Positions 1 through 11,941 of a stretch of 64,000 nucleotides of DNA are shown in pieces. Origin of the DNA: Theobroma cacao (Eukaryota > Streptophyta > Magnoliopsida > Malvales > Malvaceae). The stretch spans positions 30,430,257 through 30,494,256 of the forward strand of contig NC_030858.1 of NCBI RefSeq assembly GCF_000208745.1, given 5' to 3'. Under the pieces are notes generated by a model. That model did not search any database and had not been told where the DNA came from. It saw only the letters and a list, made by a program, of their open reading frames with translations. The translations under genes were made by a program, and so were the position numbers. Position 1 is the first letter of the stretch, and the number at the start of each line of letters is the position of its first letter.

Positions 1-505
1 AAAATGCAGCCAAAGTTGAAAAAGTACGTCTTTGTTGGGTATTCTTTACATCAAAGATCCTGTCTCTTATAAAACCTATGTATCTCGCCATGTTATTTTT
101 TATGAAAGTAGGTTTCCATATATGCACTTGGATAATACTCTTTCACGTGTCCAACTTTCCACTACTAGTTCATGGATATCTATCACTACATCTCCTCCTA
201 AATACTCTGTGCCATTTACAAGTTCAAACACTAATCTTCCTTTGCGTTTTGCACAAAACCAGGTATGCGTGGCATCCATAAATTCTTTTGCTTCGATTCT
301 TGACGATTCTACCTTGATAGGTGCAGCTCCTCCTATGATCTCTACTTCATTAGATCCTACCTCTTCTCCCCCTATCCTACCTGAAATATCACATGAACCT
401 GCTACTTCACCCTTGCAATCTACTTCCACTGCCATTCTTACTCAGATTCACCTTATGACAACAAGATCCCAAAATAATATTTTAAACCAAATCCAAACAC
501 GCTAA
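1..505 (+). pseudogene. Ty1/copia integrase C-terminal region and linker (fragment)
   Basis: This stretch encodes the downstream part of a copia integrase. Near 20-130 it reads like the conserved block with a 'VFVGY' core, followed by a 'YVSRHVIFYE' type strand, as found after the integrase catalytic core of plant copia polyproteins. A Ser/Thr/Pro-rich linker follows up to a stop at 503-505, as usual between integrase and reverse transcriptase. The open frame has no ATG start and begins before the window, so it is part of a longer polyprotein now cut by stops. The RT domain follows at 821. It is a relic and no function is expected. The domain assignment is by recognition of family motifs. Confidence 0.8.
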
Positions 506-820
506 CCTTGTTAAGTTAATACTTGCATGATAATGTACACTTATCAAGCTTTTGTTATACTTTGCTTCATTGTAGTGGTCATTAATCATGCATGTTTTCT
601 ACTAATTCCATCTCCTACGTGTATAGCTGCATGAGTTTGTTGTCTTTATGCCATAACACCTGTGTCTATAGTATGTTACAAGTGTTAATCATGCCTACTG
701 CATATTTAACTTGTACTTTAATCTGATCAATGAAGCAGACTTGCAGTTTCTTGTAACCATGGATAGTCTTTCTTTCAAGTTTTGTAAGCCTTTCTGTTTT
801 AGTTCTATAACAGAGTATCT

Positions 821-1519
821 TTGACAACTTGTTCTCTGTTAAAGACTAGAAATATAACAAACCTTACCCCTAAGCTTCCTTTTTCCGTATCACTTGAACC
901 ATCTTCTATGTCTCAAGCTCTAAGGGATCGTAATTGGTGTAAAGTGATGTTTGATGAGTTTGATGCTCTCATTCATAATGGCACTTGGGAACTAGTACCT
1001 CATCATTCTAATCAAAACATTGTTGGCTATAAATGGGTGTTTCGCATCAAAAGACACCCTGATGGTAGTATTGAACGGTATAAAGCTCGTTTAGTTGCTA
1101 AAGGGTTTCACCAAAGACCTGGCGTTGACTTCACTAAGACTTTTATTCTTGTTGTTAAGCCAGCAACAATTCGAATTGTCCTCACTATTGCATTATCTCA
1201 AGGATGGCAACTTCGACAAATGGATGTAAACAATGTATATTTGCTTGGAACATTATCTAAGGATGTTTCCATGACCCAGCCTCCTGGTTTTATTGACTCC
1301 ACTCATCCTACATGTGTGCGCAAAGCACTTTATGGCCTAAAGCAAGCACCCAGAGAATGGTACAAAGCTCTAAGTTCTTTTTTGATCCATTTTGGCTTTA
1401 TTCAATCCAAATCTGATGCTTCCCTATTTATACATTTGGATGGTACCGCTATTGCCTATCTTTTAGTCTATGCTGATGATATTATTCTAACTAGCAATAG
1501 CAACTCATTTACTGATTAG
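821..1519 (+). pseudogene. Ty1/copia reverse transcriptase domain, truncated
   Basis: This is the reverse transcriptase part of a copia pol gene. Visible family blocks are the 'WELVP' motif, 'GYKWVFRIK', 'ERYKARLVAKGF', the 'QMDV' strand holding the first catalytic Asp, 'KALYGLKQAPREWY', and the active-site strand 'YADDIIL' with both Asp residues present. The open frame starts at a TTG and is interrupted at 1517-1519. The reading continues in broken pieces through 1520-2180, which still shows the 'RPDIAF' block near 1796. It belongs with the flanking integrase and RNase H pieces as one dead element. It is a transposable-element relic, not a host gene. Confidence 0.9.
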
Positions 1520-2182
1520 GTCGTCAACGTTATCTCATAATAGTTTTCTGTCAAAGATCTTGGGTGATTACAAGATTTTCTTAGTGTTGAAGTATTCCCT
1601 ACAACAGCTAGTCTATTTTTGTCTCAATAGAAATATATCCATGATACACTTGATCGCTTTCATGTGACTGCTGCAAAAGAAGTCTCAACACCTATGGCTA
1701 CAAAATGTTCTTTGTCTTCTCGTGATCATACAGGTGCTACTGATGCCACAAAATATAGATAGCTGTTGGGTGCTCTCCAATATTTGTGTTTTACTCGGCC
1801 TGATATTGCCTTCAGTGTTAATAAACTATCTCAATCCATGCATTCCCTAACTGAATAACATTGGAGTGCTGCAAAACGTCTTTTACGATTATTTAAAAGG
1901 TACCATATCTTATGGCCTACATCTTACTCGCAGCTCATCTTTTTCCTTATGTGGATTTTCAAAAGTTGATTAGGCTTCTAATGTTGATGACCGCAGGTCT
2001 ACTTCAGCCTATCTTATTTATCTTGGTTCCTCACTTGTCGTTGGGAGTTCTAGTAAAAAAAAGTCAGTAGTCGTTCTTCGACTGAAGCAGAATATTGAGC
2101 CGTTGCTTCTGCTGTTGCTAAAATAAGTTGGTTGCAATCTTTGTTATCAGAACTTGGCCCATAGCTTCCATCTTCTCCCACG

Positions 2183-2452
2183 GTGTACTACGACAATGTT
2201 GGGACTACGTATGTTTTTGTGAATCCAATATTCCAGTCCAAAATGAAGCACATTGCAATTGATTTTCATTTTGTCCATAATAAAGTTACGAAAGGAGATC
2301 TTAAAGTTTCGCTCATCTCTTCTCGTGATCAGTTGGCTGATGTCTTAACTAAACCTCTCCCTCATTCTTCTTCTTGTCTTTTACGTTCCAAGCTTGGTGT
2401 CTGCAATGGCATCACCAGCTTGAGGGGGCATGTAAAGGATAATGACACTTGA
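2183..2452 (+). pseudogene. Ty1/copia RNase H C-terminal end
   Basis: This is the end of the copia polyprotein. It shows the 'NPIFQSKMKHIAIDFHFV' stretch, which contains the conserved H-I-(D/E)-x-x-x-H-F signature of copia RNase H, followed by 'SRDQLADVLTKPLP'. The frame runs 22 bases into the 3' LTR, as many copia elements do. The preceding region, 1520-2182, has several stops, so this is a fragment. The purine tract at 2420-2430 and the LTR follow directly, which fixes the orientation of the element as plus. Confidence 0.85.
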
Positions 2453-2766
2453 ATAAGAGATAGAATAATTAGTATTTCAATTTTAAATAAATCTTACTTT
2501 GTAATCTAGTTATCTTTACATTTTAAATATCTCTTTATCTATACATTTTTGTAATCTATTTATCTGTACATTTTAAATATCTCTGTATCTATACATTTTA
2601 AATATCTCTGCATCTATACATTTTAAATATCTCTTTATCTAGTAAATCTGATAGAGGTCTATATATATAATACCTCTAATGTACAGATTAATAGAGAAAA
2701 ATACAACCTATATTATTATTATCTTTTAATCTCTTTGTAATAGATTTTTTTAAAAAGTTAATTTCA
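2420..2766 (+). mobile_element. Polypurine tract and 3' LTR of the copia relic
   Basis: A purine tract (TTGAGGGGGCA, 2420-2430) lies directly before TGTAAAGG at 2431, the expected PPT/LTR junction. The LTR has a TATA-rich promoter-like patch (2660-2670) and an internal tandem array at 2511-2645. The 3' border is not certain: the sequence stays AT-rich and no matching 5' LTR is in the window, so the end near 2766-2785 is an estimate. Confidence 0.6.
2511..2645 (+). repeat. Tandem repeat of about 24-36 bp inside the copia LTR
   Basis: The phrase ACATTTTAAATATCTCTNTATCT recurs about four times with small differences, partly interleaved with a TTTTTGTAATCTATTTATCTG variant. It lies upstream of the TATA-like patch of the LTR, where enhancer-like repeats are common in copia LTRs. 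Confidence 0.75.
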
Positions 2767-2899
2767 AAGCTATAAATTGCATACACCGTAAGTAATGTTG
2801 GCATTTAATTCCTTAATAGAGACAATGCATACTTTGGTTTTGATTAGGAGTTTTTTTCTTTCAGTGAAACTATATGAAAAGAACAAATTAAAATTATAA

Positions 2900-4660
2900 T
2901 CAAATAATTCTTGCCACATATAAACAAACTATTATATCTAATATAAAACACTTAAAAATAAATTGAACAATCAATTTAACAAATATATAATTAGACAAAA
3001 TTAATTTAACATAAAGTTAAAATTCACATGATGCCATATGAAATTAGCTAGTACTTCAAGGTTTTAGTAGAGATGGAAATAGAGGAAAAAAGGCAAAAGA
3101 GTTTGTTCGTAGTGTTTTATTGCGATAGAAAAAGAAAACAAATATCCAACTCAATCAAGATGTATTGATCAATTTGATTAGCTAATTTTATTCAAGTACC
3201 TAAAATTCTAGAAATGATTAAAAGTAAAACTAAGTGACTAATCTAAACTAGCAATTGCAAACCAAAATTGATGTAAAAGCAATGGAGTAAAAGCCTAGGA
3301 TTATGGGTTCAATTAGTATTTCATTTGGATGCATGATTGGCTAATTACTTACTTCAATGGAAAATTGATGCTAGTCTAGAATCCTCGAGTATATACGATT
3401 CTCCGTCGAGATATAATACAATGGCCTAACTTAATTAAATCTCTATATAACTATAGTAATTTAACTAAGCCAAGTTCCTAAGGTATAGGTTCTAACTATT
3501 GACCATATATGGCAAATACGTGTATATCTACCTTACTTGCGAAGCAACCACTCAATTCTCAAGTGTAATGAACATATATTACCCAAATTAAGGTCTATTC
3601 AGACTAACTTTCTTAAGTATCATCTAAAAACCTAAACTCATTTCATCGGTGATAAGGCAATAAAATGGAAAATAAATTCAAATTTGAATAAACATCAATA
3701 TTTCCATAAAAAAGTATGTAATAGCCAAGCACAATATCCAAACTACATACTAACATCCACCATAACCCTAGAAATAGAAATCTAGCTCAACAAAACCATA
3801 GGAACATTCAACATCTCAGAAAAATAAAGCATTTTTACAAAGAAAGATAGAGAGAGAAAATCAAATCTAGTGAGAGAAAGTATTTGGTGTAGCATTTGCA
3901 GCTCAATCTTCAAAGATTTCCTCCTCTTTTCTTATCTTTTTCCAAAGCTTTTCTTTCCCCAAAATGGCGTCTGCTCAACCCTTTTTTCCAGAGTAAAAAA
4001 CCTGTTTTTATACCCTTAAAATGGCCCTAAAAAATTAAAAGATTGGATGGTGCAGATTTAAGAAGGTACGTGTCAGCACCGCAGCGCCAAGAGGCTGGCA
4101 CCGCAGCACTGACTTCTCTGTTTGATGCTGAGTCTGGGCTGAACAGGGGCGGCACTATAATGCTGGCCCTCAGAGGCTATGGGGCTGCCTTGTTTGCCAG
4201 CTGTTGTGCCGTTTGCAATAGTCCTTCAACTTCCAATGCAAATTGGACCATGATTCGATCAGAATTTGGTGAAGTGCTAAATATCAAAGTAGTAGTTCTT
4301 ACTTTTAGCTTTCCAATTATTTAAAAATCTTATTGATCAGACTTCTATAGCTCAAGTTACACTCAAATTACTGCAGTATGGTCAGAGATCTCCTTAAGCA
4401 TCTATTCACAATTCTTTGCCATTTAAACCCCACATGCTTGCACAGCTTCAATACAAATGACTAAATCAGTAGAGGTTAAAAATAGGACTTTTATACTGAA
4501 AATAAGCTAAAAGAACTCAACTAAAAATACTCAAACACGCATTAAGCTAATTAATAAAAAGATGTAAAAACTACCTAAAAATTGACTAAAAAGTAAAAGG
4601 ACTTCATTCTTTTTATGCTCAACAAAGTGCAAGATAACTCTATAAAATAGAGTTATCACA
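2900..4660 (-). mobile_element. 3' LTR of the gypsy element (left border unresolved)
   Basis: On the minus strand the LTR starts with TGTGATAACTC at 4,660, directly after a run of 13 G (4,673-4,661) that acts as the polypurine tract. A near-terminal palindrome follows at 4,633-4,657 (GATAACTCTA, a 5-base loop, then its complement). The body includes a GC-richer patch at 4,040-4,240, where the forward open frame of 93 codons is judged spurious. The far border was not found because the 5' LTR is absent, so 2,900 is only an estimate. Confidence 0.55.
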
Positions 4661-4674
4661 CCCCCCCCCCCCCA

Positions 4675-7600
4675 AACTTAACATTTTGCTAGTCCTCAAG
4701 AAAAACTCTAAAACAAAGAAAGAAACATGAACATCGAAAACATTGAACTATAAATCGGCTGCACCAATCCAAAGATCACTTTTAATTCCTTGTAAGTCAT
4801 TTATTTCCTCAACATCCTATGCAAAGTATAAATATTATTCAAGTTTACATTTCACGAAATTGCAAGCTCATTTTCAAATGGAACCTCATGTGTGTATGTG
4901 TAGTTTCATGCAATGAAAATCATGCCATTTGATAAGTTTATGCTTATGCAAAAATTTAAATTAGTCAAGAGTTTCATATGTTTGCTCTTCATCTCTTTCT
5001 CCACTACTGTAGACTAACAATTACTCAAGGATCCTTAGGACTTTACAAAGCTTGTAATGTAAGGCTAGGGTCAAGGTAAGATTTAGCAAAAAATGTAGCT
5101 CAAATCACCTTAGCACATAATCATTCCAGGACCTATAATGAGGTTTATTTCGTATTCCTCCCAATCACCTTTTTCTTTCTTCAACCTTCTCATTCATCAA
5201 ACACTTTATTCTTTTTTATTTTCATCTTTTTCTTCTTTTTCTTTCATTCACAATTTAACACCCCCAAACTTATTTCCTTTTATTTTAGGTAGTGGGGTGA
5301 ATCCTACATGACTTTTTGAATTTTTCTCCACTGCCACCTTTTCTACTTCTATCTTCATTTCTAGCTAACTACACTCCCTAAAATGAATTATGTACTTAAG
5401 AGTGATGAGTGTTAAAGTGGAAATTTATTTTATGGTTAAGGCTTATTTACTATGTGTTTAATCAAAGAAAAGGAGAAAATTTAGGCTAAAAAAAGATGAT
5501 AAGGATAATAGTATAGAAGGGTAGGCTTGAAAAGCTCAAACGATCCACAAATGGCCTAAGTAATTTCCTTAACTAAGTGTAATCTAGGATTTCGGGTTAA
5601 GAGAAACTCAAACAAATTCTAGAACTCAAGACTTTATTCAAAAATTTATACTTACATAAACATTCGCAAAATGAACACAATTATTCAAAGCAAGAAACAA
5701 GTGCTCAATATGGTGGAAATTTACATTCTACAATGATGCTCAACAACAAAGTTCAACATAATACTCAAACAATATTTACATTTACTCGGAGCACAAGAAA
5801 ACAAGACAACTATTTTTCTTCATTGGATAAGCAAATCAAAGCAATGGATGCAACTAATCATCATAGCCAACATTTTCAGAGAAAACAAACTTGCTAAACT
5901 TTAAAACTATACAACTTACTCAAATTGAAACTAATAACATGAAATGGAAAAATAAAAAGCACAGTTTAAAATTTTAAACTTACCCCTTAAACTTAAAACT
6001 AAAATTGTCCTCAATGTTACTAAACACTAAGGAAAGAAACCTCCCCTAGTCTCACTTTTCCTCCTCCTCATCATTATCCTTGTCAGTGTTAGGATCCTCC
6101 GGCATTGATGGAAAGCTGGTCATATCCATCTTCATGTGAACTATGCAAGCACGAAGCATTTGCTCAAATGATCGTGTACACTCTGCCTAATATGCCATGT
6201 GACATTCTATATGCTCCAGTCTTTGTGGTATGGTGAGATTTGGAGTTCATGGAGGAAGTCTTGGTGCGAAGGATGAACTCCCACCAGCAACAAAGTGATC
6301 TTGAGCTTGAACCTATGAATGATACTCGGGTCCAATGGTGCTTTGGATGCAACAGTTCTTCATCACTGGACCAATGTACGCCCACTTGCATACACAAGGT
6401 CGTGATGAGTGATGGATACCACAAGCCCTCCCTAGCTGAAGTAGCAATGTAAATGATGTTTCAAAAATTAACTGACCCACATTAATGGACTTACCTGTGA
6501 CGATGGCATAGAGCAAACTGCTCTATCCTTGGTGGCGTTGCTCAAAAGCTTTACCAAAAACATTTGGCTGTGAGGAAGTGATACCAAACCTTTAAAAGTT
6601 TATTTGTTGCACTAGCCTTGAATGAGATCGATACCCTTTTAGTGATTTTTCATTGGGCGTCAGGTTCGCAAAGCAAGTTGATGACCTCATCCAAATTCAC
6701 ATTACCATTCAAATATTGGATACTCGTCATTGTCAATCTCAAGTAAATTCTAAAACTAGTTAGTGGTGTGGCTATCAAAATGCACTTGCTTACCTTTACA
6801 AAATGTAATACCATTCTCATGCTCATAAGCATTAGCGTAAAATTTATGCACCATTGGCAATACTATCACTTCAAGATGACCAAAAGGTTTCCCATTGTCG
6901 CTCTTCAATTCTTCTTACAATATCTCCAAAACAAACATTGGGTACATTAATTCCTCTATATGGTACCAATGGTTTTAGCAACAATGACTGAGTATGGCAT
7001 GAATATGGCTCAACTAGAACAAACTTTGACCTATCATAAGCATTGTTGCTAGTCCTAGCCTTTTTGGTGTCATAATTATTCTATTCTCAAAATTCGACTT
7101 AATACCACAATTTGCAATTTGCACCACAAATCACCAAAAATTATCAACAATTATCTCAAAAAACTTAATTCTCTCCACCAATTACTTTAACAATTTAAAT
7201 ACGACCAAAAATAACCCACTCCATATAATTCTCAATAAAATTCTCTATTCACTATTACCAATAATCCAATTCTCAAAATTTACCACATAAATCACCAACA
7301 CTTCAACCACAAAACAACATAATAGCAACAATATTGAAAACCCATCATCAAGTACCAACCAAACTCTTTCAACATAAGCAATATTCTCAAAAACAAAAAT
7401 TCATGCAGACTAGGCACTTACATGAGAAAAAATCTACACTTTGATGGAAAAAAAAGCTGGTAAAAATCCTTGAATCTTGTGTTTTTATGGAAGAAACTTG
7501 AGTTTTTGGAAGGTTTTGTGAATGGGTTTGGTGGAGGGGGAAGTGAGAAATTTATAGCTAGGGTTTTAATGGGAGAGGAAAAGAGAGAGAGAAAGAAGAG

Positions 7601-8180
7601 GCTTTAAATATTTGAAAAAGCCTTGACCTAATACCACGATGTTGGCCCTTTGGCATCACAGTGATGGGCTTGCTGGACAAAATAACACAACATCTATGGC
7701 ATCACGGCGCTAGGTGCCTGGTGTGGCAACGCTTGGGATACTACCCCTTTTTTTTTTCAAAAGCATTGTTGCAGCGTCGCAGTGTTGATGAGCCAGCACT
7801 GCGATGCTAAGCTTGTTATTTCCATTTCTTCTTTTCTTCACTTCTCACCTTTTTGCATTTTTCTTTACACTAAATGGAGGCAAAATGATATAGAACCTAC
7901 AAAACGAAAATAAAACATAAATCAATCACTAAAATTTGAAAAATTAACATCTAATAACTAAAATTCAAAAATTTTAAAAGACATAAAAGAAACATTAAAT
8001 GTTTGAACACTTGGGTTGCCTCTCACAAAGAGCTTTTTTATAGTGACTAACTTGACTCTCTTCAAGCTCAGTTTGGGTTGGCAAGACTGATGGAAGAACG
8101 TTTTTGATCAACATTACTTCCCCAATAGTGCTTCAATTGTTGCCTATTCACCTTAAATTTTTCATTCATTGAACCATCTA
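4675..8180 (-). other. Non-coding part of the gypsy element between integrase and 3' LTR
   Basis: I see no gene here. Phrases such as 'ACACTTGGGTTGCCTC' near 8,008 and 'CTTAAACTTAAAACTAAAATTGTCCTC' near 5,990 are typical of the region between integrase and 3' LTR in Athila-like elements. A short patch at 7,620-7,810 (CAGCACTGCGATGC, GGCATCACGGCGC) resembles the patch at 4,070-4,110 in the LTR, suggesting a duplicated motif. The short open frames around 6,160-6,520 overlap on both strands and show no family motif. Confidence 0.5.
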
Positions 8181-8184
8181 TAAC

Positions 8185-8900
8185 TTACACGACACTATAT
8201 GGAAACACTCTTGAAATGAGAAAAGGTCTTGACCACCGTGATTTTAACTTGCTTAGGCATAACTTCAATTGAGAGTTAAACAACAATAAATATTGACCTA
8301 GCTTAAAACAACACTCCACAATTCTCTCATCATGCCATTTCTTAGTCTTTTCCTTGTAGATCTTGGTATTTTCATAAGCCTTCAATCTAAACTCATCCAA
8401 TTCATTCAATTGCAACAAACGCCTCTCACTAGCCACTTCTAAATCAAAATTCAACTTCTTAATGGTCTAACAAGCATGGCGTTCAAGTTTCACCGAAAGG
8501 TGACATGCCTTTCCAAAAACCAATCTATAAAGAGACATATCTATTGAAGTTTTGTAGGCAGTCTTATACGCCCAAAGTGCATCATCCAACCTTTTTGCTC
8601 AATCCTTCCTTAATGAGGATGCAACCTTTTCCAAAATCCTCTTGATTTCCCAATTAAAGACATCGACTTGTCCACTTGTTTGTGGATGATAAGCAGTCAC
8701 AACCTTGTGTGTCACTCCCTATTTAGCAAAAAAAACTGTAAAATACTTGTGCAAAAATTATTGCCTTCATCACTCAATATTGCTCGTGGTGTGCCGAATC
8801 TAGTGAAGATGTTTTTCCTCAAGAATCTCAACACAACTTTTGCATCATTTGTAAGCATTTTCGTAGCTTCTACCCACTTAGACACATAATCCATAGCCAA
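8185..8900 (-). pseudogene. Ty3/gypsy integrase core and C-terminal domain, broken
   Basis: Minus-strand translation shows the start of the integrase core ('MAMDYVSKWVEA', first catalytic Asp; then 'FGTPRAILSDEG', second catalytic Asp) in 8,900-8,712. Broken frames at 8,710-8,460 still read like 'YHPQTSGQV' and '[14 protein letters not shown]'. An open piece, 8,454-8,185, covers the C-terminal region with 'NELDEFRLKAYENTKIY' and 'KLKSRWS.PF'. At least two frameshifts and several stops separate these pieces. It is a non-functional retrotransposon integrase. Confidence 0.85.
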
Positions 8901-9114
8901 CAGGATATAATGATTTTTGAAGGAAGAAATGAAAAGCCTTTTAAAGTCTATACCCTAAACAAAAAAAATTTCCACTTCAAGGATATTGGTAAGTGGCATT
9001 TCATGCCTCCTTAAAATATTGCCCACTCATTGACACCTGCACAATGCAAAACAAAATTGTAAGCATCTTTGTAATGGCTCCTAGTGAAATACTTGTAAAA
9101 TCTTATAAACTCTT

Positions 9115-9375
9115 TATAGGGAGTGAGCAGTCGGTGAATTGTTAGGCTACCTCATTGGTAAAGGTATGTTTGTTGCGAATCATCTAAGGCTACGTTTATG
9201 GCCCGACGATGGCTTATCTTCATCCCTTTGTACTTATTTCAATATTAATAAAACATTTTTCTTTATGTGGCTCTAGTAGTTGCTTATAGGCATTCGGTAT
9301 GCCCTATGATTTCGACGTGAGTTATCTTAATCTAATTTGTTACTATAATTTATGTTTGTTCAAATATAAACAGGT
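9115..9375. mobile_element. Foreign ~260-bp segment interrupting the gypsy RNase H
   Basis: Between the RT/RNase H junction and the integrase zinc-binding remnant the gypsy reading is lost. The segment is more GC-balanced (for example GGCTACGTTTATGGCCCGACGATGGC near 9,188) and has a stretch with AATATTAATAAAACA near 9,242, like a polyadenylation context. No terminal repeats or target duplication were found, so its class is unknown; it may be an insertion or a deletion scar filled with other sequence. Confidence 0.35.
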
Positions 9376-10153
9376 TATTGGCTGGCTTGTGTGGAAGCAT
9401 CCACTCAAGCACCGTACAGGCTATCGCATACTTCAGCAAATAAGCATAGTTCGTGACATACAGCGTAGTCAGTAGCATAACACATAAATTCAAAATGGAG
9501 ACTTCAATCCAAAACTTCATGAGAGGTGTAGATATCAATTTCTTTTTCAATTCTAAAAATGCAGCATGGCATGCCTCATCAAAATTAAAAATGACATCTT
9601 TCTCTAAGAGATTGCACAAATGTTTAGAAATATTAAAAAAACCCTTAATGAACCTCTTATAAAACCCAGCATGTCTTAAGAAACTTTCAATATCTTTTAC
9701 TAAAGTTGGTGGCGAAAGCTTTTCTATTGTCTCAATTTTTGCCTTCTCCGCCTCCAAGCCTCTACTTGAAACTTTGTGACCGAGTACAATACCTTCTTGC
9801 ACCATAAAGTGATATTTCTCCCAATTCAGCACTAAGTTTAGTTCTTCACACCGTTTGAGGACCTTAGCACGATTCAAAAGACAATAATCAAAATTATTAC
9901 AAAAAACAGAGAAAGCATCCATAAATACCTCAAGACATTGCTCAACCATATCAGAAAATATAGGCATCATGCATCTTTGAGAAGTTGTATGTGTATTGCA
10001 GAGTTTAAAAGGCATCCCCCTAAAGGCAAAAGTGCCATAAGGGCACATAAAAGTAGTCCTCTCTTGATCTCCAAGAGCTATTGCTATTTGATTGTATCCA
10101 GAATACCCATCCAAGAAATAATAAAACTCCTTACTAGCTAGTTTGTCTAACAT
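9350..10153 (-). pseudogene. Ty3/gypsy reverse transcriptase domain
   Basis: This is an open stretch of a gypsy RT. Blocks visible are 'YFLDGYSGYNQI' with the first catalytic Asp, 'TTFMCPYGTFAFRGMPF', 'TSQRCMM.IFSDMVE', and the active-site strand, which here reads F-M-D-A-F instead of the usual F-M-D-D-F. Then come 'VLGHKVS.RG' and 'VKDIESFLRHAGFYKRFI', the connection region. The N-terminal RT part lies upstream at 10,504-10,322 ('EEDNRATIEHQRRLN', 'VVKKEIIKWLDV..IYPIS') in a separate open piece. The RNase H that should follow is cut by foreign sequence at about 9,375. It is inactive by mutation and truncation. Confidence 0.9.
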
Positions 10154-10569
10154 TTGATCAATAAATGATAAAGAAAAATGACACTTCCTTGTGGCATTGT
10201 TGAACTTAATCCATACATACCCTCCGACTAGTCACTGTCCTTGTGGGAATGATTTCATTGTTGGAATTAGCAACCCTTGTCATCCCATTTTTTTTTTTGG
10301 AACACATTGAATTGGGCTCACTTAAGAGCTATTTGAAATGGGGTAAATGATATCGACATCCAACCACTTGATGATCTCTTTTTTCACCACCTCATTCATG
10401 ATAAGGTTGAGTCTTCTTTGATGCTCAATGGTGGCTCTATTATCCTCCTCCAAAAAAGATCTTGTGCATACATATGGACGGACTAATCCACTTGATGTCA
10501 GCAATAGTACATTCTATGGCTCTTTTATACTCCCTCAATACTCTCAAAAGTTTCTCTTCCTACAAGTTA

Positions 10570-10862
10570 GAAAGTGCAGAAGAAACAACAAGTAGAAAAG
10601 TAGATGATGTGCCACATCAACAACCAACACCCATGTGGTGATGTAGCACTACATCTCATCTTGACATGCTGACATGGCAGTGCCTTGTTAGAAATCTGAG
10701 CCATCCACTCCTACAACGTCAATGCTGATGTCATCATCTTTAATAGTTAAATTTGATATTGTTTCCAAAATCAAAGGACTAAATTGCTTCGATTTGAGTA
10801 CAAGGACTAAAATGAACAAAATGCTTGGGTATAGGGACTTGGTGGGTATTTTGACCACTAAC
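10570..10862 (+). repeat. Dispersed repeat fragment left of the FAR1 foldback
   Basis: The phrase 'GGACTAAATTGCTTCGATTTGAGTACAAGGACTAAAATGAACAAAATG' (split here only for recognition) and an upstream CACATCA...TGATGTAG / GACATGGCAGTGCC context are common in non-autonomous repeats of dicots. It ends where the inverted repeat begins (about 10,865), so it is outside the foldback. The class is not certain. Confidence 0.4.
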
Positions 10863-10989
10863 AAATCCAATCTAAATATGTTCTTCCCTAAGTGTCAATT
10901 GCTGGGATAGAATAATTGCAAATATAAAAATTTTGATCAGTATATTAGTTTATCAAGATCCACTATCAAATTTGATTATTTTTTAGGTT

Positions 10990-11941
10990 GTGGGTAAAGA
11001 AATTACAAATGCAATGAATAAAGATCAATTGTGCCAAAGATTGGAATTTATTGAAGAAGATATTCCCCCATCCGTTGAACCAATAAAGAAGCAAAATCTA
11101 AAACAAGGTAAGTGTTCAAACATGATTGATTCTAATACTAATAATATGATTTTAGCTTATGCAAATATGTCAGAAGAAATTATTCCAAAAGCTAGAATAG
11201 AAGTTACAACTAAATAAGATATTTATGATTTTTACAATAGTAAGCCAAAGTAGTTGGATTTAGTGTTCGAAGAACTAAAGAACATAAGGATAAGTATGGT
11301 AACTAGATAGATAGGGTTTTTTGTTGTTATTGCCAAGGAACTCGAAGAAAGGATAAAAGAGATGATAATGTCAAAAGTCACCATCCAAAAACAAGATTTG
11401 TGTGCTTAGCTATATACAAAGTTTCACAATATAAAAATAAATTAAGTGTTACAAATCTTATTGTAGAACATACACAAGCATTAGCTTCTCCTTGTAAGCG
11501 TATGTTTCTAAGATTTTGAAAGACAATTAATCTCCATCAAGCTGTTGAACTTGAAATCGTTGATTGCTTTGAAATAGCACTAAAGAAGAGTGTTGGGTTT
11601 TTGGCCAGAAAAGTTGGTAGACTCAAGAATCTTGGTTTTACTCTTGAGGACTACTATAATTACTTGTATTCTTAAAAGAACATAAGTAATGAAAGTTGGA
11701 GATACTAGTGGTGTCTTAGAGTATCTACAAAATATGCAACATGCTAATTTTTCTTATGCTATACAGGTTGATCTTGATGATTTCATCAAAAATATTTTTT
11801 TGACAGATGGCAAAATGAAATTAGATTTTGAATCTTTTGGAGATGTGGTATGTCTTGATACGACATATAGAAAAAATAAAGAGGGTAAACCTTTTGTATT
11901 TATTTGTTGGTGTTAATCATCATAAGCAAAGTGTTATATTT
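10990..11941 (+). pseudogene. FAR1-related / MULE transposase relic, left arm, 5' part
   Basis: Pieces of a FAR1-like protein can be read in plus orientation. The first is an N-terminal acidic leader (10,990-11,217). The second is a FAR1 DNA-binding region (about 11,140-11,330) with 'DIYDFYN' and 'RRTKEHKDKYGN'. The third is a short open piece, 11,689-11,916, with 'MKLDFESFGDVVCLDTTY', the block holding the first catalytic Asp of the MULE transposase fold (D-T-T-Y). FAR1/FHY3 proteins derive from such transposases. Stops near 11,215 and 11,674 and lost frames make it non-functional. It is interrupted at 11,941 by the inserted element and resumes at 15,113. Confidence 0.85.

Larger units (their letters stand above)
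2900..10565 (-). mobile_element. Decayed Ty3/gypsy element, Athila-like, minus strand
   Basis: Reading the minus strand gives a Ty3/gypsy order: RT (about 10,560-9,350), a broken RNase H, an integrase zinc-binding remnant (about 9,050-8,920), the integrase core (8,900-8,470) and integrase C-terminus (8,454-8,185). A long non-coding stretch (8,180-4,675) follows, then a G-rich PPT and a 3' LTR starting at 4,660. A long non-coding part between integrase and 3' LTR and the block 'NELDEFR.KAYEN' in the integrase tail fit the Athila clade. Gag, protease and the 5' LTR are missing: the element is cut at its 5' side near 10,565. Many stops and frameshifts show it is dead. The left limit of the LTR is not resolved. 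Confidence 0.8.

Noticed and set aside
4043..4324. 93-codon forward frame in a GC-richer patch
   Set aside because: It lies inside the minus-strand gypsy LTR, has no protein motif, and the composition is that of the LTR.
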